Shown: piece by piece, positions 21,592 through 30,083 of the stretch | How the letters are laid out: each line of letters starts with the position of its first letter | How positions within the stretch are numbered: position 1 is the first letter of the stretch | Assembly: GCA_913056365.1 (NCBI GenBank) | Contig: CAJXLT010000013.1 | Location: forward strand, 1 to 64,000 | DNA length: 64,000 nt | Reading direction: 5' to 3' | Source of the DNA: an uncultured Paenibacillaceae bacterium | GTDB taxonomy: Bacteria > Bacillota > Bacilli > Paenibacillales > K13 | Translations under genes and position numbers: made by a program | Notes under the pieces: generated by a model | The model's database searches: none | The model's input: the letters and a program-made list of their open reading frames with translations, nothing else | Told to the model about the DNA's origin: nothing

Positions 21592-22191
21592 TTAAATCGA
21601 GGCTTTGTGTTCAGGCAGATAAGCGATCGATTGTACAATCGATTGGCAGATGATATCAGCCATTCGAATGACTAAACTTAATCGAGTGTTCTGCAGAACG
21701 AAGTACTCCATAAATCCGCCTACGTTCACAATACCGGTAATATGTATATCGCCGACAGGCGGCAAATCCTTGTTCACACCTGCGCCTGGCTTAACCGGTC
21801 CGTCACCGATCTGGATGCATCCTACACTGGATACTTGCCCGAGACAGGCATCAACAGCAATAATAAACGGACTTGTATGTGCTGTATGGATACGATCGAT
21901 CGTATCCTGCAGGTTCATGGCGTGGACTGGTTCATCTAAGGTGCCGTACACGTACAATCTGTCGATCAATTGTTTACTCAATTGTGTACCAACGAAAGGT
22001 CCTAATGAGTCACCGGTCGACCGGTCAGTACCGACACAAATGATGACAAGCTCTTGAGTAGGCTCCAGACGGGAATAAAACTGACTCAGGTGAAGAGCAA
22101 GCTTCTCATTGATCTCCGCTTCTTGATAAGATAACTTAATGGAATCAGGCGTAGCCTTCAATCGTTTCATAAAGGAAAATGAATGGCCCAT
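21592..22191 (-). CDS. yyaC: Spore protease-like protein YyaC (DUF1256)
   Basis: A 199-residue protein of the YyaC family, related in fold to the GPR spore protease. The conserved core is ICVGTDRSTGDSLGPFVGT (about 50-68), AVDACLG and KPGAGVNKDLPPVGD. In B. subtilis yyaC lies near spo0J and is expressed in sporulating cells; its substrate is unknown. AGGAGGACCAG precedes the ATG. Being the only minus-strand gene of this stretch, it must have its own promoter, probably with a sporulation sigma factor (inferred). Confidence 0.9.
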   Translation of the reverse strand: MGHSFSFMKRLKATPDSIKLSYQEAEINEKLALHLSQFYSRLEPTQELVIICVGTDRSTGDSLGPFVGTQLSKQLIDRLYVYGTLDEPVHAMNLQDTIDRIHTAHTSPFIIAVDACLGQVSSVGCIQIGDGPVKPGAGVNKDLPPVGDIHITGIVNVGGFMEYFVLQNTRLSLVIRMADIICQSIVQSIAYLPEHKASI

Positions 22192-22283
22192 CTGGTCCTC
22201 CTATAATGGTTGTTCGGATTTTTATTAGTATACGAAGATCACAGAAGATTTATACTATATGTCAAAAAAGGAATGGATATGAG

Positions 22284-22529
22284 ATGCACTTGTTAGCCTT
22301 TGATTCTACACAACAGGCATTGCGTGCTGAGATGTTGTTGGACTATGCAGATATAGAGATAGATACTTGCCCGACGCCGAAGGAAGTTACAGCAGGCTGT
22401 GCATTGTCCATTGCGTTTGAGGATGAAGATAGGGAACGAGTTGTTCGTATTATTCAGCAAGAGAACGTAGAGATCCGAGGGCTGTATTTCAAAAACGGCA
22501 ACTGCTATGATAAACTGATGCTAGATTAG
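22284..22529 (+). CDS. DUF3343 small protein
   Basis: An 81-residue protein MHLLAFDSTQQALRAEMLL... of the DUF3343 family, often associated with sulfur or selenium metabolism genes such as YedF-like and aminotransferase V proteins. A start 35 codons upstream is possible, but the segment it adds is unconserved and crosses the divergent yyaC start; the ATG at 22284 is preferred. The cysteines in DTCPTPKE and AGCALS are noteworthy. Its co-location with the desulfurase-like gene at 19917 fits a sulfur-related role (inference). Confidence 0.78.
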   Translation: MHLLAFDSTQQALRAEMLLDYADIEIDTCPTPKEVTAGCALSIAFEDEDRERVVRIIQQENVEIRGLYFKNGNCYDKLMLD

Positions 22530-22562
22530 CAGATGTTGCTACATAACGAGGAGGAAGTTATC

Positions 22563-23444
22563 ATGCAAATGTATTTGGCAGGAACTTGGAGCACGTTCTT
22601 GGATAGATGGATCAGTCCAGATAATTGGATGAACTGGGGCTTAGTCGTCGCTAAGATTATTCTGATCGTAATTGCGGCAAGCATCGTCAAGCGCATTATT
22701 GGCAAAGTCGTTGCGCATATCATTGCAGATCGAGTGAATCCTCGCATCAAATATGACGCAAGGCGTGCAAGGACGATGGGGAAGCTGATTGGCAATGCAT
22801 GCAATTATACGATTAATTTCATCGCGCTGCTGCTCATTATTGATCAGTTCGGCTATAGTCTGATGCCGCTGTTAGTTGGGGCAGGTGTACTGGGGCTTGC
22901 GATCGGCTTCGGCGCACAAAATTTCGTGCGGGATGTGATAACTGGCTTCTTCATCATATTCGAAGATCAGTTCGGTGTTGGTGATTTGATTATGGTGAAT
23001 GGACAGAAGGGGACAGTAGAGGAAGTTGGGGTAAGGGTCACGAAGCTGCGGATTTGGACAGGAGAGATCCATATTATTCCGAATGGTGTTATATCCGAGG
23101 TAACGAATTTCTCAATCAATAATTCAATGGGTGTAACGGATATATCGATTGCCTATGAAGCAGATATTGATCAGGCGATACAGGTTATTAAAGAAACAGC
23201 GCTGCAGGTGAAGCAACACAATGACAATGTTGTAGCAGATCCTGAAGTGCTTGGGGTGCAAAGCTTAGGCGCATCTGAGGTAATTATTCGGGTTGTCACC
23301 GAATGTAAGCCGAATACCCAATTTGCCGTAGGGCGTCAGATGAATGCAGAATTGAAGAAAGCACTCGACGAGGCGGGAATTGAAATTCCATACCCGCGTG
23401 TAGTCACATTGCAGCGCAAGGATGAAGTGTCTCAATCCGGCTAA
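22563..23444 (+). CDS. MscS-family mechanosensitive channel
   Basis: A 293-residue small-conductance channel protein. It has about three membrane helices in residues 20-125; the pore helix region reads GAGVLGLAIGFGAQNFVRDVITGFFIIFEDQF, the MscS TM3 signature. The cytoplasmic beta domain follows (VGDLIMVNGQKGTVEEVGVRVTKLRIWTGEIHIIPNG). The channel releases solutes on hypo-osmotic shock. The start is chosen at the ATG after GAGGAGGAAGTTATC. It resembles B. subtilis YkuT more than a large MscK. Confidence 0.92.
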   Translation: MQMYLAGTWSTFLDRWISPDNWMNWGLVVAKIILIVIAASIVKRIIGKVVAHIIADRVNPRIKYDARRARTMGKLIGNACNYTINFIALLLIIDQFGYSLMPLLVGAGVLGLAIGFGAQNFVRDVITGFFIIFEDQFGVGDLIMVNGQKGTVEEVGVRVTKLRIWTGEIHIIPNGVISEVTNFSINNSMGVTDISIAYEADIDQAIQVIKETALQVKQHNDNVVADPEVLGVQSLGASEVIIRVVTECKPNTQFAVGRQMNAELKKALDEAGIEIPYPRVVTLQRKDEVSQSG

Positions 23445-23467
23445 TCTCGCTTGGAGGAGGAGTAGAG

Positions 23468-23698
23468 ATGGAACCGATTCGCTATGGATTAGGCGATGTT
23501 GTGGAATTGAAGAAGCAGCACCCGTGTGGAGTCAATGAGATGGAGATTATCCGTATGGGGATGGATATTCGGATCAAATGTGTCGGATGCAAGCACAGTG
23601 TCATGATCCCGAGGTCCAAGTTCGAGAAGAGGCTGAAGAAGGTGCTGCGCTATGCAGAGAAGGCTGTGCAGGAAAGGGATACTGGACTGCCTGAATAG
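23468..23698 (+). CDS. DUF951 protein (YyzM-like)
   Basis: A 76-residue protein with the DUF951 pattern: a beta-rich N-terminus (YGLGDVVELKKQHPCGVNEMEI), DIRIKCVGCKHSVMIPR, and a basic C-terminus. The two cysteine regions (HPCG and CVGC) suggest a small zinc-binding or nucleic-acid-binding fold; function is unproven. It is 23 bases after the MscS gene with a strong GGAGGAGG, so they share a transcript. Position in this region matches B. subtilis yyzM. Confidence 0.85.
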   Translation: MEPIRYGLGDVVELKKQHPCGVNEMEIIRMGMDIRIKCVGCKHSVMIPRSKFEKRLKKVLRYAEKAVQERDTGLPE

Positions 23699-23720
23699 CG
23701 TGAATTGAATCATACAGGTG

Positions 23721-23766
23721 AAGGGTGTGCGGGAGTTGATACAAGGACTTCTGCATACCCTTTATT
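23721..23766 (+). terminator. Probable terminator after the MscS-DUF951 unit
   Basis: AAGGGTGTGC (23721-23730) pairs with GCATACCCTT (23753-23762), and the flanking GGGAG/CTTCT can extend it. The T-tract is short (TTTATT), so efficiency is uncertain. Confidence 0.55.
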
Positions 23767-23807
23767 CACGCATTGTATAAGGGGGAACAGGAAGCCAGAA
23801 ATAACCG

Positions 23808-23837
23808 TTGCATTAAGGGAAATGAATATGCTACAAT
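23808..23837 (+). promoter_or_regulatory. Promoter of tRNA-Ser
   Basis: A -35 TTGCAT (23808-23813) and a -10 TACAAT (23832-23837), spacer 18, lie 30 bases upstream of the tRNA 5' end. Confidence 0.65.
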
Positions 23838-23867
23838 TGCATTTGTCCGCTAAATTCAATATTGCAT

Positions 23868-23955
23868 GGAAAGGTACCCAAGAGGCCCAAGGGGGCTGAC
23901 TCGAAATCAGCTAGGCGTCGCGAGGCGTGCGTGGGTTCGAATCCCACCCTTTCCG
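23868..23955 (+). tRNA. tRNA-Ser (anticodon CGA)
   Basis: An 88-base class II tRNA. The acceptor stem GGAAAGG pairs with CCTTTCC, the anticodon stem GCTGA/TCAGC encloses CTCGAAA with anticodon CGA (reads UCG), a long variable arm follows, and the T arm has GTGGGTTCGAATCCCAC. The CCA is not encoded. It has its own promoter and terminator, so it is a single-gene unit. Confidence 0.96.
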
Positions 23956-23962
23956 TAATGAG

Positions 23963-23988
23963 AAACGACCCGAAAGGGTCGTTTTCTT
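23963..23988 (+). terminator. Terminator of tRNA-Ser
   Basis: AAACGACCC (23963-23971) pairs with GGGTCGTTT (23976-23984) around a GAAA tetraloop, followed by T-rich sequence. Confidence 0.88.
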
Positions 23989-24071
23989 CATGTGGTGGGT
24001 GAGAACCCATGGGTTCGTCGGAGCAAGACTTCGGTGAATAGGCATCGCAGTCTCGGAATGGAATGGAGAGC

Positions 24072-24120
24072 ATCCCACCCTTTCCGTAATGAGAAACGAC
24101 CCGAAAGGGTCGTTTTCTTC
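24072..24120 (+). repeat. Second copy of the tRNA-Ser 3' end plus terminator
   Basis: The 49 bases here are identical to 23941-23989: the last part of the T arm, the acceptor 3' strand and the whole terminator hairpin. The 5' part of the tRNA is missing, so this is not a functional tRNA. Offset between copies is 131 bases. It may be the remnant of a second tRNA gene or of a site-specific integration at the tRNA 3' end. Confidence 0.9.
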
Positions 24121-24175
24121 GTGTCGGAACATTCTCTGTCAGAACCGTCTCATTACACGATGAATATACGCATTG

Positions 24176-24376
24176 CCTGCGAATGTGCAGGCTTAGCTCC
24201 TCAATCGCGCAAAAAAGATGGAATTCCTGCAAATCTACATCTTCACATGCGTAAAATTGTCCGATCCAGCTAGTTTCCGCACAAAAGCCTGCACAATCGA
24301 CGGTATTTCCTCAAAACCTTCTCCGTTTTGCGTACATTCCTGCACAATCGCAGCTTTCTCGCATAAATATCGTTCG
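24176..24376. repeat. Degenerate repeat array (CCTGCACAATC units)
   Basis: The motif CCTGC occurs at 24176, 24226, 24288 and 24339, intervals 50, 62 and 51. The units at 24226, 24288 and 24339 extend to CCTGCAAATC, CCTGCACAATC and CCTGCACAATC. The blocks at 24275-24325 and 24326-24376 align end to end with period 51 (GCACAAAAGCC/GCGTACATTCC then TGCACAATCG). The first unit forms a hairpin GCCTGC/GCAGGC. No coding gene is evident in 24121-24460; this array is the main content of that gap. Confidence 0.6.
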
Positions 24377-24460
24377 TGTTTGCGTCGTTTCCCTATTATG
24401 TCGCTAAGCATTCACATCGCAAGAATCAAGAGGAGTCCACAGCGTCATCATCTAAGTGGG

Positions 24461-24652
24461 CTAGTGCTTGCCCGGGCGGTCCAGCTTCCACTTCCGATTG
24501 TGATTGGTGGTGGGAGGGAAGGTGTCGCCCTTCTTCAAGGTTACATGCTGCGGGTCGTTCACTCCCATGTGAAATGCCCGTTCGCCTACCTCAGAGTAAG
24601 TGCCGTTGTTAGGCGCCGTATCTCCTGGTTCGAATTGTGTCTGTTCACCCAT
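24461..24652 (-). CDS. YjzC-like small protein
   Basis: A 63-residue protein starting MGEQTQFEPGDTAPNNGTY and containing GDTFPPTTNHNRKW, matching the YjzC family (PF14168) of small Bacillus proteins as I know it. The longer reading frame starting at 24739 adds 29 residues with no family similarity, so I take the internal ATG with GAGGCGA upstream. The function is unknown. It lies alone on the minus strand in a repeat-rich gap between tRNA-Ser and rpsF. Confidence 0.78.
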   Translation of the reverse strand: MGEQTQFEPGDTAPNNGTYSEVGERAFHMGVNDPQHVTLKKGDTFPPTTNHNRKWKLDRPGKH

Positions 24653-24868
24653 GATCTGTCGCCTCGCTTTCCTAAATTGAGAATATCCTGTATTAGTATG
24701 AAAGTGATCGAGTCTAACCATACACGCCAAAGTATGCAAGTTGGAGTCAATTTCACAATACGCTTAAAAAGCCATATAGAGCAATGTGAATGCATGGAAA
24801 CAATATCTTGAGACGGTTTCTGCGGGGGAATCAAGCTGCAATTGACTCAAGTTGTCAACGAGTAATGG

Positions 24869-24897
24869 TTGATTCATCACCATCATTCTGGTATAGT
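24869..24897 (+). promoter_or_regulatory. Promoter of rpsF-ssb-rpsR
   Basis: A -35 TTGATT (24869-24874) and -10 TATAGT (24892-24897), spacer 17, about 95 bases upstream of rpsF. This leaves an untranslated leader of about 85-90 bases. Confidence 0.75.
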
Positions 24898-24904
24898 AAT
24901 TTAG

Positions 24905-24985
24905 TGCGAGTTTTTTGAAGTTATATTCAAGTATCTCGCTCCTTGCTCCCGATCGGTGGGGGCCGTTTAGTCCAGAAGGAGGTGA
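24905..24985 (+). promoter_or_regulatory. rpsF 5' leader, candidate S6:S18 autoregulatory element
   Basis: The leader contains a GC-rich segment around 24944-24966 (CCCGATCGG then GGGGGCCG) that could fold into a bulged hairpin upstream of the ribosome-binding site. In many bacteria the S6:S18 complex binds a CCG-containing structured leader of rpsF. I have not verified the full consensus, so this is only a candidate. Confidence 0.3.
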
Positions 24986-24990
24986 ATCGA

Positions 24991-25278
24991 ATGCGCAAAT
25001 ACGAAATGATGTATATCATCCGCTCCGAAGCTGAAGAGGAAACTGTCCAAGCTATTGGAGAGAAGCTCCAGAACATCATCAACAACGACGGTACTGTAGA
25101 CAAGTATGAGGTTAAGGGAAAGCGCCGTCTTGCGTATGAGATCAAGAAGCAGAATGACGGTATCTACGTGATCGTGAACTTCACAGCAGGTCGCGATATT
25201 GTCAGCGAGCTGGATCGTGTCATCCGCATTTCGGATGAAATCATCCGACATTTGATCGTACAAGACGTTGTTGCTTAA
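24991..25278 (+). CDS. rpsF: 30S ribosomal protein S6
   Basis: A 95-residue protein beginning MRKYEMMYIIRSEAEE, with VKGKRRLAYEIKKQNDGIYVIVNF in the middle, typical of S6. S6 binds S18 on the 30S platform. An upstream start would add 16 unconserved residues; the ATG at 24991 has AAGGAGGTG at ideal distance. It begins the rpsF-ssb-rpsR operon. Confidence 0.97.
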   Translation: MRKYEMMYIIRSEAEEETVQAIGEKLQNIINNDGTVDKYEVKGKRRLAYEIKKQNDGIYVIVNFTAGRDIVSELDRVIRISDEIIRHLIVQDVVA

Positions 25279-25308
25279 TCCAACCAGCTATAGTCCGGGA
25301 GGGATTCG

Positions 25309-25800
25309 ATGTTGAACCGTGTCATACTCATCGGTAGATTGACCAAAGATCCAGAGCTCCGTTATACGCCATCCGGTGTTGCGGTCACGCAGTTCACACT
25401 TGCGGTGGACCGGCCGTTTACGAACCAGAGCGGCAATCGGGAAGCGGACTTCATTCCCATCGTGACTTGGCGGCAGCTGGCTGAAACCTGTGCCAATTAC
25501 TTGCGCAAGGGTAGGCTGACTGCGGTAGAGGGACGCATGCAGGTGCGTCATTACGATAATAATGAAGGTCGACGCGTATATATAACGGAAGTCGTAGCGG
25601 ACAATGTGCGTTTTCTGGAATCAGCCGGGAGCGCTGGGAACGCCGGGAACAGCGGCAATCGGGACGAGTCTTATGACGGAGGCGGACAATACCGTGACAG
25701 AGGACCGTCTCAGGATAGCGGACGCAATCAACAGCAGCAGGATCCTTTTTCCGATGACGGCAGTCCGATCGACATATCTGATGATGATTTACCGTTCTAA
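25309..25800 (+). CDS. ssb: Single-stranded DNA-binding protein
   Basis: A 163-residue SSB with an N-terminal OB fold (about 1-105: [22 protein letters not shown]), a disordered Gly/Asn/Gln-rich linker (about 108-150) and the acidic tip DISDDDLPF that recruits repair and replication proteins. RBS GGGAGGG. It lies between rpsF and rpsR as in most Firmicutes. Confidence 0.97.
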   Translation: MLNRVILIGRLTKDPELRYTPSGVAVTQFTLAVDRPFTNQSGNREADFIPIVTWRQLAETCANYLRKGRLTAVEGRMQVRHYDNNEGRRVYITEVVADNVRFLESAGSAGNAGNSGNRDESYDGGGQYRDRGPSQDSGRNQQQQDPFSDDGSPIDISDDDLPF

Positions 25801-25835
25801 GGAACGGACTGGAACTGAAAGGAGATGAATAGAAC

Positions 25836-26111
25836 ATGGCTTACCAAAAAAGAGAAGGCGGCGAAGAGCGCGGTGAGCGCAGATTCGGCGGCCGTCGTGG
25901 TCGCAAGCGTCGTAAAATATGTTATTTCACAGTCAACAAGATTACACACATCGACTATAAGGATACTGACCTGTTGAAGAAGTTCGTCAGCGAACGCGGC
26001 AAGATTCTTCCTCGTCGTGTTACTGGTACAAGCGCGAAGTATCAACGTCAATTGACAGTAGCAATTAAGCGTTCACGCCAGATTGCACTGTTGCCTTACA
26101 CAACGGAATAG
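25836..26111 (+). CDS. rpsR: 30S ribosomal protein S18
   Basis: A 91-residue basic protein with the S18 core [61 protein letters not shown] split over residues about 28-88. A basic, Arg/Gly-rich N-terminal extension precedes it. It forms a heterodimer with S6. RBS AAAGGAGATGAA; a terminator follows. Confidence 0.97.
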   Translation: MAYQKREGGEERGERRFGGRRGRKRRKICYFTVNKITHIDYKDTDLLKKFVSERGKILPRRVTGTSAKYQRQLTVAIKRSRQIALLPYTTE

Positions 26112-26137
26112 TAGTGGAACCTAGGTTTCACAATAAG

Positions 26138-26172
26138 AAAAACCAGATTGCATGAGCAGTCTGGTTTTTTCT
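26138..26172 (+). terminator. Terminator after rpsR
   Basis: AAAACCAGA pairs with TCTGGTTTT around a 12-base loop, followed by T-rich sequence. Confidence 0.85.
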
Positions 26173-26218
26173 GTATGCATGTACATAGAAGGTATAGATT
26201 AGAGCAGATGTGCGCACG

Positions 26219-26638
26219 TCAACGTTCAGATTCGTCTAGGAATCGACTGCGATGTTCCGGCTTCGGAAGCATACAGCTGTCGCTCTTGCCGAACCAGCGG
26301 TATCGATGCTTCGCGATAATCGCATAGAAAAAATTACGAATCGGCTTCGGAATAAGGAGCAGCCATGCTACCAGCTTCCACATGCCGTTCAAGTGCTTGC
26401 ATATTCGGAGAGCGGCATCGGATTGATAGTAGAGCTTGCCGTCTTCAATCAGTACGATACTGTCCAAGGATGAAGGAACACCGTGATGGTGCAATAACTG
26501 TTGCCCTGCACTTCCTTGTTGAGAGGTGAAGTGGAAGTAGCCGCTAGCATCACGCTTAAGAATGAATTGGACACTGGCATTGCAGAAGTTGCACACACCA
26601 TCGAACAAAATGATGGCCCCACTCGTATCACTTCGCAT
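26219..26638 (-). CDS. DCC-family thiol-disulfide oxidoreductase-like protein (YuxK/DUF393)
   Basis: A 139-residue protein of the DCC family, named after its Asp-Cys-Cys region; here LFDGVCNFCNASVQF puts the CxxC at residues 16 and 19. A thioredoxin-like redox role has been predicted for the family, but the substrate is unknown. A start seven codons upstream (26659) is possible; ATG 26638 has GGAGGG at 7-base distance and is preferred. It is convergent with rpsR. Confidence 0.85.
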   Translation of the reverse strand: MRSDTSGAIILFDGVCNFCNASVQFILKRDASGYFHFTSQQGSAGQQLLHHHGVPSSLDSIVLIEDGKLYYQSDAALRICKHLNGMWKLVAWLLLIPKPIRNFFYAIIAKHRYRWFGKSDSCMLPKPEHRSRFLDESER

Positions 26639-26872
26639 TCTTAATCCCTCCGTTGTCATACTGAACTAGAATGATTTTGAATAGTGTAAACTAGGAATAA
26701 GGAATTGGCAAGGGAATTAGGTTCATGACTTGCGTACAGGAACTGGTAACGATAGTGCCGTATTTATGCTATAATTGGGCAATAGCATTCAGGTTAAGGT
26801 TGCAGCGCTGGAAGCTTGACGACGTACATGTGCGAGCGACGGATAAGCGATAACGTGAGGGAGCGTTTCGAT

Positions 26873-27184
26873 GTGAATAAGACGAATGCGGAAGTGGATT
26901 TGGCGAAACGGGCGAAGGTCATTGAATGGTTGAAGACGGAAGTCGTAGATCAGGTATCCCGATTGTTCAAGGCACTCTGGGACGGCAGTTCGGCAAGAAT
27001 GACGGACAGTCTCGCTAGCCTCATCGTCAGCTGTTACATATTAGGCAGAAGGTTGGGTGTGCCGTATCACCGTCTTGATGATGCTATTATGGATAAGTTG
27101 AAGAAGCATCGGGAAGATCAGCATCAGCTCGAAGACTGGTATCAAGACATTTCGACATTGGAAAATCATATACGTAAGAGGTGA
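26873..27184 (+). CDS. MazG-like family protein
   Basis: A 103-residue helical protein, (M)NKTNAEVDLAKRAKVIEWLKTEVVDQVSRLFKAL, with a MazG-like C-terminal half (ILGRRLGVPYHRLDDAIMDKLKKHRE). True MazG NTP pyrophosphohydrolases have an ExxE...ExxD metal site; I cannot see a complete one, so catalytic activity is doubtful. The start is a GTG with GAGGGAG upstream; an earlier ATG at 26816 is possible. A -10-like TATAAT lies at 26770-26775. It precedes yybS by four bases, so they form an operon. Confidence 0.75.
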   Translation: MNKTNAEVDLAKRAKVIEWLKTEVVDQVSRLFKALWDGSSARMTDSLASLIVSCYILGRRLGVPYHRLDDAIMDKLKKHREDQHQLEDWYQDISTLENHIRKR

Positions 27185-27188
27185 AAGC

Positions 27189-28100
27189 GTGCGAAAGAAC
27201 GGAATTCCCTTGATGTGGGGCGTAATATGGGTTTTACTGTTAGTGGCATCCTTTACACCGTTGGTGATCGTGGCATTTCCGTTCATGATGATTCCGGCTA
27301 TTGTGGTGTATGGGGAACGGGGAAGAAGAACGTTCGTCGTCGTGACGCTTGCGGTTGTTGCTGCTGCCGGGTTGATCGTCAGTGCGTTCGGTCCTTTCGT
27401 GGTGATGCTGATGTGGGCGCTGCTAGGTTTTTTTGCAGTACCAGCGGCAGTGATGGGGCAAGGCTATCATCGGAAGAAGCCGGCGCGCAGCGTACTAACA
27501 GGCGGCATATTGGCATTAATCGCGATGCAGTTGGTTGTATTCGTACTTATCTTTACCGCGTATCCAGACTTGACGTCGGATTTCCGTCAATACTTGAAGG
27601 ACAGCATGGATACGATGCCGGCCCTATTCACAGAAGGGCTGTCGAACGAGGTAATTGATACATCTGTCACGCTCATGATCACGATGATTCCATTTTATAT
27701 GCTGGCTGCAGCGGGATTCTATACGCTGATTAGTCATGCGATAGGGCGCCGTATTCTTGAACATCGGGGACATGGAGCACCTGGATTACCGCCGTTGCAC
27801 ACATGGCGGTTGCCCCGATCATGGGTATGGTATTATTTGATTGTCTTATTGATTGGTATGTTCTGGAGCGCGGAAGGGGACTCCTTCCTGACAGCAGTCT
27901 ACAGCAATCTGTATCCGTTGCTGCTATTGGTGTTCTGTGTTCAGGCGATATCGTTCCTTAGCTTCATCACCAAGGAGCGAAAGTGGAATCGGGCATTGCC
28001 GGTTCTTGGCGTAGTGGTGGGGTTGCTGTTGCCCCAAGTACTCAGCTTGCTCGGCGTGATGGATACGGCATTCTCACTTCGAGACAGGATGACAAAATAA
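27189..28100 (+). CDS. DUF2232 membrane protein YybS
   Basis: A 303-residue integral membrane protein with about eight hydrophobic segments, of the YybS/DUF2232 family, which sits directly upstream of gdpP in Bacillus and relatives. It may be an S-component-like or other small transporter; the function is not established. It is tightly coupled to the MazG-like gene and 21 bases from gdpP. Confidence 0.88.
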   Translation: MRKNGIPLMWGVIWVLLLVASFTPLVIVAFPFMMIPAIVVYGERGRRTFVVVTLAVVAAAGLIVSAFGPFVVMLMWALLGFFAVPAAVMGQGYHRKKPARSVLTGGILALIAMQLVVFVLIFTAYPDLTSDFRQYLKDSMDTMPALFTEGLSNEVIDTSVTLMITMIPFYMLAAAGFYTLISHAIGRRILEHRGHGAPGLPPLHTWRLPRSWVWYYLIVLLIGMFWSAEGDSFLTAVYSNLYPLLLLVFCVQAISFLSFITKERKWNRALPVLGVVVGLLLPQVLSLLGVMDTAFSLRDRMTK

Positions 28101-28121
28101 GCAGGGTGGTGGCTCGTTAAT

Positions 28122-30083
28122 ATGCCGAAGTTTTTGCTTCGCAGGTGGCGCGGACTTCCGATAATAGCAGGCTTAGTGCTGTTGTTACTGTTCACGGCAG
28201 CGTTGTTCTTTTTGCACTGGTGGGTCGGAGCTGCGGCATTGCTGGCAGTAGGTGCGCTTGTCTATTATGTGCTGACGGCTGAGCAGGCTTTTTACGCACA
28301 ATTGAATGATTATATTATGACACTGACGCACCGGGTGAAGAAGGCGGGTGCCGAGGTCGTACAGGAATTGCCTATCGGTATGCTCGTCTATAACGAGGAC
28401 AAAATCATAGAATGGCATAATCCGTACATTGGAAAAGTATTCGAACAAGAATCGATTGTAGGACAGAGCTTACACCATGTCCATCCATCTCTGAAGCTGG
28501 GGAAGGATACTGAACAGCGGATGGATATAAGTATGGGTGAATCGTATTACAGGTGTCTGATACGTCCGGATGATCGATTGATCTATATGTACAATATTAC
28601 GGAACAAACAACCCTCGCCAGACGCTACGAGGAAGAGCAGATTGCGCTAGGTATCCTGATGCTTGACAATCTCGATGAAGTGGCGCAGGGAATGGACGAT
28701 CAGACGCGGAGCTTGCTGCTTGCCAAGGTGATCGGGGCGATTACCGAATGGGCCAATCAGAATCACATCTACATTCGACGCAGTGCATCGGATCGGTTCT
28801 TTGTCCTCATGCATACGAAGACACTACGAGAGATCGAACAATCGAAGTTCGATATTTTGGATGAAGTGCGGGACTTGACAGGAGACTTGAAGCTGCCGTT
28901 AACATTAAGTATTGGCATTGCAACAGGGACCGAGCAATTGACAGAACTGGGCTCGCTAGCGCAATCGAGCCTGGATGTGGCGCTTGGGCGCGGCGGAGAT
29001 CAGGCTGCAGTCAGAGCCGACCAGAGACTGTCTTTCTACGGCGGACGATCGAATGCAGTGGAGAAGCGTACGCGCGTACGCGCAAGGGTCATCTCTCACG
29101 CGCTTCGCGACTTGATGAAGGAAAGCGATAAAGTGATCATTATGGGACATCGCTATCCGGATATGGATTCGATGGGGGCTGCGGTCGGTGTACTTAAGAT
29201 GGCGCAGGTGTGCGGCAAGGAAGGCTATATCGTGCTGGAGGATGATAATCCGTCGATCCATCGCATGCTACAGGAGCTCGAGCAGCATGAGTCGATTCAG
29301 AAGTGGATCATAACGCCGGAACAAGCGCTGTCGATTACGAATCAGCGGTCTCTTGCTATCGTGGTAGATACGCACAAGTCCTCTATGGTGGCAGAGCCTA
29401 AGATTTTGCAGCATACAGGGCGTATCGTGGTCATTGATCATCATCGCCGCGGTGAGGAATTTATTGATGACGCGATCCTTATTTATATTGAACCTTATGC
29501 GTCCTCGACCTGTGAGCTCGTAACAGAGCTGCTGCAGTACTTGCAGGACCGTCTTCCGATGGAAACGATTGAAGCAACGTCCTTATTAGCCGGCATCGTA
29601 GTAGATACGAAGAGCTTCTCCTTACGTACGGGTGCCCGTACATTCGAGGCGGCATCTTTCCTGCGAAGGAACGGGGCGGACTCGGCGCTCGTCCAACAGA
29701 TGCTGAAGGAGGATCTGGAGGAATTCATCCAGAAATCCGAAATTATTAAGCATGCGGAAATCTGGCATTCGTGCATAGCGATATGTGCAGCAGACGAGGA
29801 ACACAAGTATTCCCAGTTGCTCATTGCCAAGGTGGCTGATACGTTATTAAATATGACGGAAATTTCCGCGTCCTTCGTCATTGCGGAACGACCTGATGGC
29901 TTAATAGGGATCAGCGCGCGTTCGCTGGGCAAGGTCAATGTTCAAGTTATTATGGAACAGCTAGGCGGCGGAGGTCACTTGACGAATGCAGCAGCACAGC
30001 TGGAAGGTACAATTGACGAAGCACAATCAGAGCTGAAACGCTTGTTGCAAGAAATAGATTTGAGAGAGGGGTTATCAGAATGA
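28122..30083 (+). CDS. gdpP: Cyclic-di-AMP phosphodiesterase GdpP (YybT)
   Basis: A 653-residue membrane protein that hydrolyses c-di-AMP to pApA. It has two N-terminal transmembrane segments (about 13-55), a degenerate PAS domain (about 80-150), a degenerate GGDEF domain (about 170-300, [10 protein letters not shown] in place of an active site) and the catalytic DHH domain ([15 protein letters not shown] at about 342-356, [12 protein letters not shown]) plus DHHA1 with [12 protein letters not shown]. All metal-binding Asp/His residues look intact. The stop overlaps rplI by four bases. Confidence 0.95.
   Translation: MPKFLLRRWRGLPIIAGLVLLLLFTAALFFLHWWVGAAALLAVGALVYYVLTAEQAFYAQLNDYIMTLTHRVKKAGAEVVQELPIGMLVYNEDKIIEWHNPYIGKVFEQESIVGQSLHHVHPSLKLGKDTEQRMDISMGESYYRCLIRPDDRLIYMYNITEQTTLARRYEEEQIALGILMLDNLDEVAQGMDDQTRSLLLAKVIGAITEWANQNHIYIRRSASDRFFVLMHTKTLREIEQSKFDILDEVRDLTGDLKLPLTLSIGIATGTEQLTELGSLAQSSLDVALGRGGDQAAVRADQRLSFYGGRSNAVEKRTRVRARVISHALRDLMKESDKVIIMGHRYPDMDSMGAAVGVLKMAQVCGKEGYIVLEDDNPSIHRMLQELEQHESIQKWIITPEQALSITNQRSLAIVVDTHKSSMVAEPKILQHTGRIVVIDHHRRGEEFIDDAILIYIEPYASSTCELVTELLQYLQDRLPMETIEATSLLAGIVVDTKSFSLRTGARTFEAASFLRRNGADSALVQQMLKEDLEEFIQKSEIIKHAEIWHSCIAICAADEEHKYSQLLIAKVADTLLNMTEISASFVIAERPDGLIGISARSLGKVNVQVIMEQLGGGGHLTNAAAQLEGTIDEAQSELKRLLQEIDLREGLSE

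Noticed and set aside
23831-24232. A 133-codon minus-strand frame across tRNA-Ser
   Set aside because: It is antisense to the tRNA and its terminator and contains the GFEPTHASRR-type translation that often results from tRNA genes; it is not a real protein.
24218-24811. A 197-codon plus-strand frame in the tRNA-Ser/rpsF gap
   Set aside because: It runs through the degenerate repeat array and is antisense to the yjzC-like gene, has no family similarity I can see and no good RBS.
26730-26775. Promoter of the MazG-like gene from TTGCGT and TATAAT
   Set aside because: The two boxes are 34 bases apart, too far for a sigma-A promoter; only the -10-like element is mentioned.
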